From the NCBI GenBank assembly GCA_946886545.1, contig CAMPIU010000010.1:1-18993 (forward strand): a stretch of 18,993 bases of DNA. Direction: 5' to 3'. The stretch's first letter is position 1. Each line of letters opens with the position of its first letter. A program made the translations under genes and the position numbers. The DNA is from an uncultured Flavobacteriales bacterium (GTDB lineage Bacteria > Bacteroidota > Bacteroidia > Flavobacteriales > Crocinitomicaceae). Below the pieces are notes generated by a model. That model was not told where the DNA came from. It worked only from the letters and a program-made list of their open reading frames with translations, and did no database searches. Shown one piece after another: positions 1 through 8,131 of this stretch.

Positions 1-2
1 GA

Positions 3-3000
3 ACAGCAACCTATGCTTTTATTACAGCATTGGAAGCTGCAGACTTGGATGGAGACGGCGATAACGATGTTATTGTCGGAAGAAGCGGAGATATTGGTAA
101 AACGGCTGTTCCCGGAACAACAACCGGTAGTGCTACGGGAAATACACCGGGTATTATGAATGCAACTCTTATACCTGGCGTTTCAGGTGCTATCAGCGGG
201 ATAAAAATAGTAGATGTTAATAACGATGGAAAGCTGGATGTATTAGGTGTTTTCAATAATGGTGGTACATCGGTAGGAGCTTTAACTGTAGCAACTGCAA
301 CTAATTTCGGTATTAATGCAGGATATGTATTAACACCTACAAATGTTGGATTCGCTTCAGAAATAGATGCTTCAGGCTTGGCCGCAGCAGATTTCAATAA
401 TGATGGCCTGGTAGACGTAATTGTTCCTAACAAGACTTCAAACAGCTTTACCTTACATTTAAATACAACTCCGATAATTACAGCAGGCGGACCAACTACT
501 TTTTGCAGCGGAAACAGTGTGACATTGACTTCTACTCCTGCTACTTATTGGTATAATTGGGACCCGAATAGTGAAACTACACAAGCCATTTCAGCAACTG
601 CAAACGGACCTTATTATGTAGTTACTTCTTCTTCCTGGAGTGATTGGTGTCAGGCTAAATCAGATACAATCACTGTAACTGTTACACCGGGACCAACAGC
701 ACCAACTATTACTCCGGGCGGACCAACTACTTTCTGTGCGGGTGGTAACGTATTGCTTACCTCATCTGAGGCAACAGGAAATCAGTGGTACAAAGACAAC
801 GTATTGATTTCAGGTGCGACAAACCAAACTTATAGCGCTACAACTGCAGGAGTATATACAGTAACATATACAAGTGGCGGATGTACTTCTTCACAATCAA
901 CCGGAATTACTGTAACTGCAAGCCAAACACCTGTAATTACTGCCGGCGGACCAACAACTTTCTGTACCGGTGGTTCTGTAGTGCTTACTTCCGATGTTAC
1001 AACGAATCTTTTATGGTCGAACGGAGCAACTACTCCTTCTATTACGGTAACAACTTCAGGAAATTATTCGGTGCAAAATATTGTCGGAGGTTGTCCTACT
1101 TTAACATCAAATACTATTGTAGTAACGGTTGCGGGTACATTAAGCACTCCAACTATTTCCCCTGCCGGGCCGGTAACTTTGTGTCCGAGCGGATCAGTAA
1201 CTTTAACTTCTTCCTCTCCTACTAATAACATTTGGTCGACCGGAGCTACAACACAATCAATTGTTGTAAATACTCCCGGATCCTATTTTGTTCACCTGGA
1301 CAACGGATCTTGCTCTTCACCGAATTCCACGGCGGTTACCGTGACTGCCGGATCAACTCCTGCAGCGCCAACAATTACTCCTGGTGGTCCGACAACTTTT
1401 TGTACAGGTGGTTCTGTAACCCTAACTTCAAGTGCGGGAACTTCCTACCTATGGTCAAACGGTGCTACAACAGCTTCAATTAATGTTACAACCGGAGGAA
1501 CTTACACGGTTCAGGTAACCAATGCTTCCGGTTGTCAGAGTCCAGTAAGTGCCGGAACTACTGTTACAGTAAACACTCCTCCGGCTGCTCCGACAATTAC
1601 TCCGGGCGGGCCAACGACTTTCTGTGCCGGTGGTTCCGTAACCTTAACTTCAAGTGCGGGAACTTCCTACCTATGGTCAAACGGAGCTACAACAGCTTCT
1701 ATTAACGTAACAACTGCAGGTTCATATACCGTTCAGGTTACGAATGCTTCTGGGTGTCAAAGTGTTGCCAGTGCTGCAACAGTTGTAACCGTGAATGCTT
1801 TACCTGCTGCTCCGACAATTACTCCGGGCGGGCCAACTACTTTTTGTGCAGGAGGATCTGTAACCTTGACTTCAAGTGCAGGAAATTCATACTTATGGTC
1901 AAACGGGGCTACAACAGCTTCCATAAACATAACAACTGCAGGTTCATATACCGTTCAGATTACTAACGCTTCAGGTTGTCAAAGTGTTGCCAGTGCTGCA
2001 ACAGTTGTAACTGTGAATGCTTTACCTGCTGCTCCGACAATTACTCCGGGCGGACCAACGACTTTCTGTGCAGGTGGTTCTGTAACCCTAACTTCAAGTG
2101 CAGGAACTGCTTACTTATGGTCGAATGGGGCTACAACTGCTTCTATTAACGTAACAACTGCAGGTTCATATACCGTTCAGGTAACGAATTCGGGATGTCA
2201 AAGTCCGGCCAGTGCTCCAACAGTAGTAACTGTGAATGCTTTACCTGCCGCACCGACAATCACTCCCGGCGGGCCAACGACTTTCTGTGCGGGTGGCTCC
2301 GTAACCTTGACTTCAAGTGCAGGAACATCTTATTTATGGTCTACAGGAGCTACGACAGCTTCCATTAATGTAACAACTGCAGGTTCATATACTGTTCAGG
2401 TGACTAATGCCTCGGGATGTCAAAGCTCTGCCAGTGCTCCAACTGTAGTAACTATAAATGCATTGCCAGCTGCTCCTACAATTACTGCGGGGGGACCTAC
2501 AACTTTCTGTAACGGAAATTCTGTTACTTTGACTTCAAGTGCCGGAACATCTTACTTATGGTCTACAGGAGCTACGACAGCTTCTATCAATGTAACCACT
2601 ACCGGAACATATACTGTTCAGGTGACCAATGCTTCCGGCTGTCAAAGTGCGGCAAGTACCGGAACAACCGTAACAGTTACAACCGGACCTCCGGCTCCGA
2701 CAATTACTGCGGGTGGTTCAACTACTTTCTGTGCTGGTGGTTCCGTAACATTGACTTCAAGCGCAGGAACTACATACTTATGGTCTAACGGAGCTACAAC
2801 GCCTTCAATTAACGCAACAACTTCAGGTTCATATACCGTTCAAATCACCAATGCTTCGGGATGTCAAAGTGTTGCCAGTACTGCAACTGTGGTAACGGTA
2901 AATGCTTTACCCGCTGTTCCGACAATCACCCCGAGCGGACCAACAACTTTCTGCTCAGGTGGTTCTGTAACACTGACTTCGAGTGCAGGAACTTCCTACT

Positions 3001-6000
3001 TGTGGTCTAACGGAGCTACAACAGCTTCCATAAACGTAACAACTTCAGGTTCATATACTGTTCAGGTGACTAACGCTTCCGGTTGCCAAAGTACTGCAAG
3101 TGTTCCAACAGTTGTGACTGTAAATGCTTTACCTGCTGCTCCGACAATTACTCCGGGCGGAGCAACAACTTTCTGTGACGGTGGTTCAGTAACTTTAACA
3201 TCGAGTGCAGGAACTTCCTACTTATGGTCAAATGCAGCCACAACTGCTTCTATTAGTGCAACAACTTCCGGTTCTTATACCGTTCAAATCACGGATGCAA
3301 ACGGATGTACAAGTCCGTTTAGTTCTCCAATAGCAGTAACAGTAAATGCTTTACCTGCAACTCCAACGATTACGCCGGGAGGGCCAACAACTTTCTGTGC
3401 CGGTGGTTCCGTAACCTTGACTTCAAGCGCAGGAATTTCCTACTTGTGGTCTAACGGAGCTACAACACCTTCTATTAATGTCACAGCTTCAGGTTCATAT
3501 ACAGTTCAGATAACAAACGCTTCAGGATGTTTAAGTACTGCGAGCGCACCAACGGTAGTAACTGTGAATGCATTACCTGCTACTCCGACAATTTCTAGCA
3601 GCGGTGCGGTGAATTTCTGTTTAGGTAGTTCTGTTGTTTTGACTTCAAGTACAGGAACATCCTACTTATGGTCAACAGGTGAAACAACACAATCGATCAC
3701 AGTTACCGCAAGTGGTTCTTACTCCGTTCAGGTAACAAATGCTGCCGGATGTTTAAGTGCTTCCAGTGCACCTACAAATGTGAATGTTAATCCTCTTCCG
3801 TCTACACCAAACATTTCAGCCGGTGGGCCAACAACATTTTGTGCTGGCGGTTCTGTGACCTTAACATCCACAGGAGGCTTTTCATATCTTTGGTCAAATG
3901 GGGAAACTACCCAATCTATCGTGGTAAACTCTTCAGGAAACTATTCAGTACAAATAGTAAATGGTTCAGGATGCCAAAGCTCATCAAGCAATGTTATTTC
4001 AGTAACTGTAAACCCACTTCCGGCAACTCCGGCAATTACTCCTGGCGGGCCAACTACATTCTGCGCAGGTGGATCTGTAACATTAACTTCAAGTCCGGGC
4101 ACCACTTATTTATGGTCAACCGGTGCTACAACAGCTTCAATTAACGTAACAACCTCCGGTTCTTATACAGTACAAATTACCGGTTCAAACGGATGTACGA
4201 GTCTGTTAAGTTCACCGACAAATGTAACTGTAAACCCTGTACCTTCTGTTCCAACAATTACTGCGGCAGGTCCTACAACTTTCTGTGATGGTGGTTCTGT
4301 CATACTGACTTCTTCTGCTTCAAGCGGAAACCTTTGGTCAACCGGTGAAACGACGCAATCGATCACCGTAACAAGCAGTGGTTCGTATACAGTAGAACAA
4401 ATTTTAGCCGGATGTTCTTCAGGTAATTCTTTAGCAGAAACGGTTACTGTAAATCCGAACCCATCTGTTCCAACAATCACTGCCAGCGGACCTACAAGCT
4501 TCTGTGCAGGTGGTTCTGTTGTATTAACATCATCTTCTTCAACCGGGAATCTTTGGTCGACAAGTGAAACAACACAATCTATTACAGTTACAACCTCAGG
4601 CACCTACACTTTAGATGTTACGAATGGTTTTGGGTGTACCTCGTCTTCTTCAACAATTGTAACAGTAAACCCTATTCCTCCAGTTCCCACAATTACTGCA
4701 GGCGGACCAACAACGTTCTGTTCCGGAAGTTCAGTTGTACTAACTTCTTCTGCTTCCAGCGGAAATCTTTGGTCGACAGGTGAAACAACGCAATCTATTA
4801 CTGTGACCACCGCCGGTTCGTATACAGTAGAGCAAATATTAGCGGGATGTTCTTCAGGAGTATCAGCTTCAACAAATACCACCGTAAACCCAACTCCTGT
4901 TACTCCTACGATCACTGCAGCGAGCGCAACAACTTTCTGTGATGGTGGTTCTGTGATATTAACATCTTCTGCTTCAACCGGAAATGTATGGTCTACAGGT
5001 GAAACTACACAGTCGATTACTGTAACGGTTTCTGGATCTTATTTCGTAAATGTTGTTGGCGGACCATGTACCTCTGCTGCTTCAAACGTGATCAATGTTA
5101 CGGTAAACCCAATTCCTTCAGTTCCGACAATTACTGCAGGTGGGCCAACAACTTTCTGTTCCGGAAGTTCAGTAGTACTTACTTCTTCTGCTTCCAGCGG
5201 AAACCTTTGGTCGACAGGTGAAACAACACAATCGATCACGGTAACAACTGCCGGTTCGTATACAGTAGAACAAATATTAGCAGGATGTTCTTCAGGAATA
5301 TCAGCTTCAACAAATACCACTGTAAACCCAACTCCTGCCACACCAACAATTACTGCCGGTGGTGCAACAACGTTCTGTGCAGGTGGTTCTGTTGTATTGA
5401 CTTCAACTGCAGGTGCTTCTTATCTATGGTCAACAGGTGAAACAACACAATCGATCACTGTAAGTACTTCAGGTTCTTATTCGGTAAGTATCGTTGACGG
5501 ACCATGTACTTCTGCAGCGTCAAACATAATCAATGTTACAGTGAACCCAATTCCTTCAGCTCCAACAATTACAGCTGGTGGACCTACAACTTTTTGTACC
5601 GGTGGATCTGTCGTATTAACTTCTTCAGCTTCCAGCGGGAATCTTTGGTCGACAGGTGCTACGACACAATCAATCACAGTTTCCACAAGTGGTGTTTATA
5701 CTGTAAACGTAACCCAATTGGGATGTACCGGTCCGGATGCAAGTCAAACAATTACAGTTAATCCGATTCCTTCGGCACCAACCATTACTGCCGGCGGACC
5801 AACGACATTCTGTACAGGAGGATCGGTAGTACTTAACTCTTCCGTTAGTTCAGGAAATACCTGGTCTACAACTGAGACAACACAATCAATCGTAGTTACT
5901 ACCAGCGGTTCTTACACAGTAACTCAAACGCTTTTGGGTTGTACTTCATCAGCCTCAACACCTGTAAATGTTATTGTTAATGCAATTCCTGCTGTTCCTA

Positions 6001-8015
6001 CTATTACAGCCAGTGGTCCAACCACTTTCTGTGCCGGCGGATCAGTTACATTAACTTCGTCTTCCGCAAGTAATAACTTTTGGTCTAACGGGGCTACTAC
6101 TCAGTCTATTGTCGTAAACACTTCCGGCACATTCTTAGTACAGGTAATTTCAAATGGATGTAGTTCAGGAACTTCAGCTCCTAAGACAGTAACAGTAAAT
6201 TCATTACCACCTGCACCAACGATTGTTACAGGAACGACCGAATCAATTTGTGCAGGTTCTTCAGTAACATTAACATCCTCTTCAACAGGAGGAAATATGT
6301 GGTCTACCGGTGAATTGACACAATCAATATCAGTTTCTTCGGCGGGTTCATATTCGGTAACTGTAACTGACGGAAACGGTTGTGTATCACCTTCCTCATC
6401 ACCGACCGTAGTAACAGTAAACCCAATTCCGGCGGCACCGATTATTAGCGCAAACGGACCAACTTCTTTCTGTTCCGGAGGTAACGTTACGCTTACTTCA
6501 TCATATGCTTCAAATAATTTGTGGTCGAGTGGTTCCACTGCAAATTCAATTACACTAAGCAGTAATGGAACTTATACGGTAACTCATACAGATGGAAACG
6601 GATGTGTTTCTCCTGCATCAGCGCCGGTTACCATCACAGTAAATTCAATTCCTGCAGCACCTGTTATCACGGCAAGCGGACCTACTTCTTTCTGTTCCGG
6701 CGGATCAGTTACATTAACATCTTCTTATTCGACCGGAAACTCATGGTCAACGGCTGCGATGACACCTAATATCACTGTAAATACAGGAGGAGTATATAGT
6801 GTCATTCATATTGACGGAAATGGATGTGCATCGGCATCTTCTTCCCCGGTAGTTGTAAATGTTTTCTCTAATCCTTCTCCACCTTCTATAACTGCAGGCG
6901 GTTCTACAACTATTTGCCAGGGATCATTTGTGACTCTCACATCCTCTTATACAAGCGGGAACACCTGGTCAACCGGAGGAGTCACCCAAAACATTAATGT
7001 GACTACCAGCGGAACTTATACTGTTACTCATACGAATGTTAACGGATGTTCAAGCACAAGTAGTCCGATTGTTATAACAGTGATTCCTGTATCTTCTATT
7101 CCAACTGTTTCGGCATCCGGATCAACTACGATTTGTGATGGTTCTAGCGTTACATTAACTTCATCAGATCCGAACAGCACTTGGTCAACCGGGGCTACAA
7201 CTCAGGCTATCGTCGTTACGACTTCCGGTTCATATTCGGTAGTAGGTAATCAAACAGGCTGTCCTTCACAACCTTCAGCTCCTGTTGTTGTAAACGTAAA
7301 TCCTTCACCGGCGACACCGGTCATTACACCGAGTGGTCCGACAACTATTTGTGAAGGAGAAGAACTATTCCTTTTCACTTCCGGAACAGGTACAAACACT
7401 TGGTCTACCGGATATATCGGGCAAGTATTGGAAGTAACCGTTTCCGGAAATTACTGGGTATCCGTTGAAAATGTTTACGGATGTACTGCTTCATCAACAG
7501 TAGTTCCCGTAACTGTTAATGCAAATCCGGTGGTTACAATCAATCCAATGGGGTCTATGTGTACTTTCACTGCACCATTTACTATGTCAAATGGTTTGCC
7601 TGCAGGTGGTACTTATTCGGGTGACGGAATTACAGGAAATATCTTCTACCCTGCTGCAGCCGGTGTCGGATCATCTATTGTAACATATACGTATGTGGAT
7701 GTAAATGATTGTTCCAGCTCAGCTCAAACTACCCTTGAGGTAAATAATTGTGCCGGAATCGATGAAGAAGAAAAATCATACTTCTCTTTATTCCCGAATC
7801 CGAACAACGGACAATTCAAAGTGACATCAAGCGGAACTCCGATGGAGCATATCATTATCTATGATGCACAAGGGAAAATGGTATTCAATGAATCTTACTC
7901 GGGAATCTTTACCCTTGACTTTGATTTGAATGCCTATTCAAACGGTGTTTATTATATCGAAATTAACAGTGATCAGGAAATTCGGGAACGAATTCCTCTA
8001 ATCATTAATCATTAG
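3..8015 (+). CDS. Giant T9SS-secreted adhesin-like protein with 32 Ig-like repeats (5' end outside window)
   Basis: The reading frame is open from the left edge (codon at 3-5), so the TTG at 30 is not a credible start and the gene is truncated at its 5' side. The visible part is about 2670 residues. First come FG-GAP/VCBS-type segments with Asp-rich calcium-loop motifs (DLDGDGDND, DVNNDGKLD, DFNNDGLVD; 45-420). Then come 32 tandem Ig-like modules (468-7529), each opening with a PTITxGGPTTFC-like strand and carrying a second Cys in a GC motif, presumably a disulfide. A divergent module follows (7530-7778), then a type A T9SS C-terminal domain (7779-8012) with FPNPNNGQF, IYDAQGKMV and NGVYYIEI. 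T9SS cargo crosses the outer membrane and is anchored or released, so a cell-surface adhesin or matrix role is inferred. Composition is extreme in Thr, Ser and Gly. A terminator follows directly. The ligand is unknown. Confidence 0.93.
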   Translation, partial: TATYAFITALEAADLDGDGDNDVIVGRSGDIGKTAVPGTTTGSATGNTPGIMNATLIPGVSGAISGIKIVDVNNDGKLDVLGVFNNGGTSVGALTVATATNFGINAGYVLTPTNVGFASEIDASGLAAADFNNDGLVDVIVPNKTSNSFTLHLNTTPIITAGGPTTFCSGNSVTLTSTPATYWYNWDPNSETTQAISATANGPYYVVTSSSWSDWCQAKSDTITVTVTPGPTAPTITPGGPTTFCAGGNVLLTSSEATGNQWYKDNVLISGATNQTYSATTAGVYTVTYTSGGCTSSQSTGITVTASQTPVITAGGPTTFCTGGSVVLTSDVTTNLLWSNGATTPSITVTTSGNYSVQNIVGGCPTLTSNTIVVTVAGTLSTPTISPAGPVTLCPSGSVTLTSSSPTNNIWSTGATTQSIVVNTPGSYFVHLDNGSCSSPNSTAVTVTAGSTPAAPTITPGGPTTFCTGGSVTLTSSAGTSYLWSNGATTASINVTTGGTYTVQVTNASGCQSPVSAGTTVTVNTPPAAPTITPGGPTTFCAGGSVTLTSSAGTSYLWSNGATTASINVTTAGSYTVQVTNASGCQSVASAATVVTVNALPAAPTITPGGPTTFCAGGSVTLTSSAGNSYLWSNGATTASINITTAGSYTVQITNASGCQSVASAATVVTVNALPAAPTITPGGPTTFCAGGSVTLTSSAGTAYLWSNGATTASINVTTAGSYTVQVTNSGCQSPASAPTVVTVNALPAAPTITPGGPTTFCAGGSVTLTSSAGTSYLWSTGATTASINVTTAGSYTVQVTNASGCQSSASAPTVVTINALPAAPTITAGGPTTFCNGNSVTLTSSAGTSYLWSTGATTASINVTTTGTYTVQVTNASGCQSAASTGTTVTVTTGPPAPTITAGGSTTFCAGGSVTLTSSAGTTYLWSNGATTPSINATTSGSYTVQITNASGCQSVASTATVVTVNALPAVPTITPSGPTTFCSGGSVTLTSSAGTSYLWSNGATTASINVTTSGSYTVQVTNASGCQSTASVPTVVTVNALPAAPTITPGGATTFCDGGSVTLTSSAGTSYLWSNAATTASISATTSGSYTVQITDANGCTSPFSSPIAVTVNALPATPTITPGGPTTFCAGGSVTLTSSAGISYLWSNGATTPSINVTASGSYTVQITNASGCLSTASAPTVVTVNALPATPTISSSGAVNFCLGSSVVLTSSTGTSYLWSTGETTQSITVTASGSYSVQVTNAAGCLSASSAPTNVNVNPLPSTPNISAGGPTTFCAGGSVTLTSTGGFSYLWSNGETTQSIVVNSSGNYSVQIVNGSGCQSSSSNVISVTVNPLPATPAITPGGPTTFCAGGSVTLTSSPGTTYLWSTGATTASINVTTSGSYTVQITGSNGCTSLLSSPTNVTVNPVPSVPTITAAGPTTFCDGGSVILTSSASSGNLWSTGETTQSITVTSSGSYTVEQILAGCSSGNSLAETVTVNPNPSVPTITASGPTSFCAGGSVVLTSSSSTGNLWSTSETTQSITVTTSGTYTLDVTNGFGCTSSSSTIVTVNPIPPVPTITAGGPTTFCSGSSVVLTSSASSGNLWSTGETTQSITVTTAGSYTVEQILAGCSSGVSASTNTTVNPTPVTPTITAASATTFCDGGSVILTSSASTGNVWSTGETTQSITVTVSGSYFVNVVGGPCTSAASNVINVTVNPIPSVPTITAGGPTTFCSGSSVVLTSSASSGNLWSTGETTQSITVTTAGSYTVEQILAGCSSGISASTNTTVNPTPATPTITAGGATTFCAGGSVVLTSTAGASYLWSTGETTQSITVSTSGSYSVSIVDGPCTSAASNIINVTVNPIPSAPTITAGGPTTFCTGGSVVLTSSASSGNLWSTGATTQSITVSTSGVYTVNVTQLGCTGPDASQTITVNPIPSAPTITAGGPTTFCTGGSVVLNSSVSSGNTWSTTETTQSIVVTTSGSYTVTQTLLGCTSSASTPVNVIVNAIPAVPTITASGPTTFCAGGSVTLTSSSASNNFWSNGATTQSIVVNTSGTFLVQVISNGCSSGTSAPKTVTVNSLPPAPTIVTGTTESICAGSSVTLTSSSTGGNMWSTGELTQSISVSSAGSYSVTVTDGNGCVSPSSSPTVVTVNPIPAAPIISANGPTSFCSGGNVTLTSSYASNNLWSSGSTANSITLSSNGTYTVTHTDGNGCVSPASAPVTITVNSIPAAPVITASGPTSFCSGGSVTLTSSYSTGNSWSTAAMTPNITVNTGGVYSVIHIDGNGCASASSSPVVVNVFSNPSPPSITAGGSTTICQGSFVTLTSSYTSGNTWSTGGVTQNINVTTSGTYTVTHTNVNGCSSTSSPIVITVIPVSSIPTVSASGSTTICDGSSVTLTSSDPNSTWSTGATTQAIVVTTSGSYSVVGNQTGCPSQPSAPVVVNVNPSPATPVITPSGPTTICEGEELFLFTSGTGTNTWSTGYIGQVLEVTVSGNYWVSVENVYGCTASSTVVPVTVNANPVVTINPMGSMCTFTAPFTMSNGLPAGGTYSGDGITGNIFYPAAAGVGSSIVTYTYVDVNDCSSSAQTTLEVNNCAGIDEEEKSYFSLFPNPNNGQFKVTSSGTPMEHIIIYDAQGKMVFNESYSGIFTLDFDLNAYSNGVYYIEINSDQEIRERIPLIINH
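468..7529 (+). repeat. Coding tandem array: 32 modules of about 220 bp
   Basis: I count 32 modules by the first Cys (FC, LC or IC) and the later GC/PC/WC/SC Cys. The average is about 220.7 bp, and most units are 219 or 222 bp (73 or 74 codons). They fall into groups. Modules 1-4 (468-1361) are divergent. Modules 5-14 (1362-3578) share SAGTSYLWSNGATTASINVTT-like cores. Modules 15-17 (3579-4244) are transitional. Modules 18-25 (4245-5990) mostly share a WSTGETTQSITV core, with TGATTQS or TTETTQS in a few. Modules 26-32 (5991-7529) diverge progressively toward the C-terminus. Module 8 lacks one codon relative to its neighbours (TNSGC instead of TNASGC). Exact DNA identity reaches at least 40 bp between modules 5 and 6 (1423-1462 and 1645-1684, offset 222). 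Confidence 0.92.
4680..5555 (+). repeat. Two-module (438 bp) duplication inside the repeat array
   Basis: Modules 20+21 (4680-5117) and 22+23 (5118-5555) form a higher-order tandem duplication with an exact 438-bp period. Modules 20 and 22 differ in protein only at the first residue (Pro/Ser) and at one Val/Ile before the SASTNTTVNPTP end. Both carry the unusual EQILAGCSSG segment. Modules 21 and 23 share the GPCTSAASN-INVTVNPIP end but have different cores, AASATTFCDGG versus AGGATTFCAGG. This shows growth of the array by duplicating blocks of two modules, with later patchwork change. Confidence 0.85.
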
Positions 8016-8023
8016 AAACGATG

Positions 8024-8058
8024 ATCCCGACTTCGCCACAGTGAACGTCGGGATTTTT
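8024..8058 (+). terminator. Rho-independent terminator of the repeat-protein gene
   Basis: An 8-bp perfect stem, ATCCCGAC (8024-8031) with GTCGGGAT (8047-8054), continues inward with TTC/GAA pairing and a bulge, and is followed by a T-run ending at 8058. It lies 8 bp after the stop codon of the giant gene. Confidence 0.85.
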
Positions 8059-8088
8059 GTTAACAAATATTTCTGTTACGTATTTATG
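8056..8088 (+). promoter_or_regulatory. Possible Bacteroidota-type promoter for the 766-residue protein gene
   Basis: A TTTG (8056-8059) is followed after 21 bases by TATTTATG (8081-8088), which is one base off the TAnnTTTG -7 consensus of Bacteroidota. The spacing fits, but the region is AT-rich and the TTTG lies in the preceding terminator's T-run. This is a weak call. Confidence 0.25.
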
Positions 8089-8131
8089 TCGAAACAATTA
8101 TTAAGATATTTGGATTTCCATAACAAAACGA

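Noticed and set aside
881..2788. Plus-strand Cys/Asn/Tyr-rich small frames within the giant gene
   Set aside because: Frame-shifted readings of the same repeats, with biased composition and the same 220-bp periodicity.
4163..6538. Several long minus-strand open frames inside the repeat array (for example 4163-4603, 4604-4915, 5039-5341, 6101-6538)
   Set aside because: They are mirror images of the tandem repeats: the same periodic peptide recurs because the sense codons repeat. They have no start context and no homology-like features.
468..7529. Regular repeats that could suggest a CRISPR array or satellite DNA
   Set aside because: The unit is about 220 bp, stays in frame, has no spacer/repeat alternation and codes for a consistent protein module.
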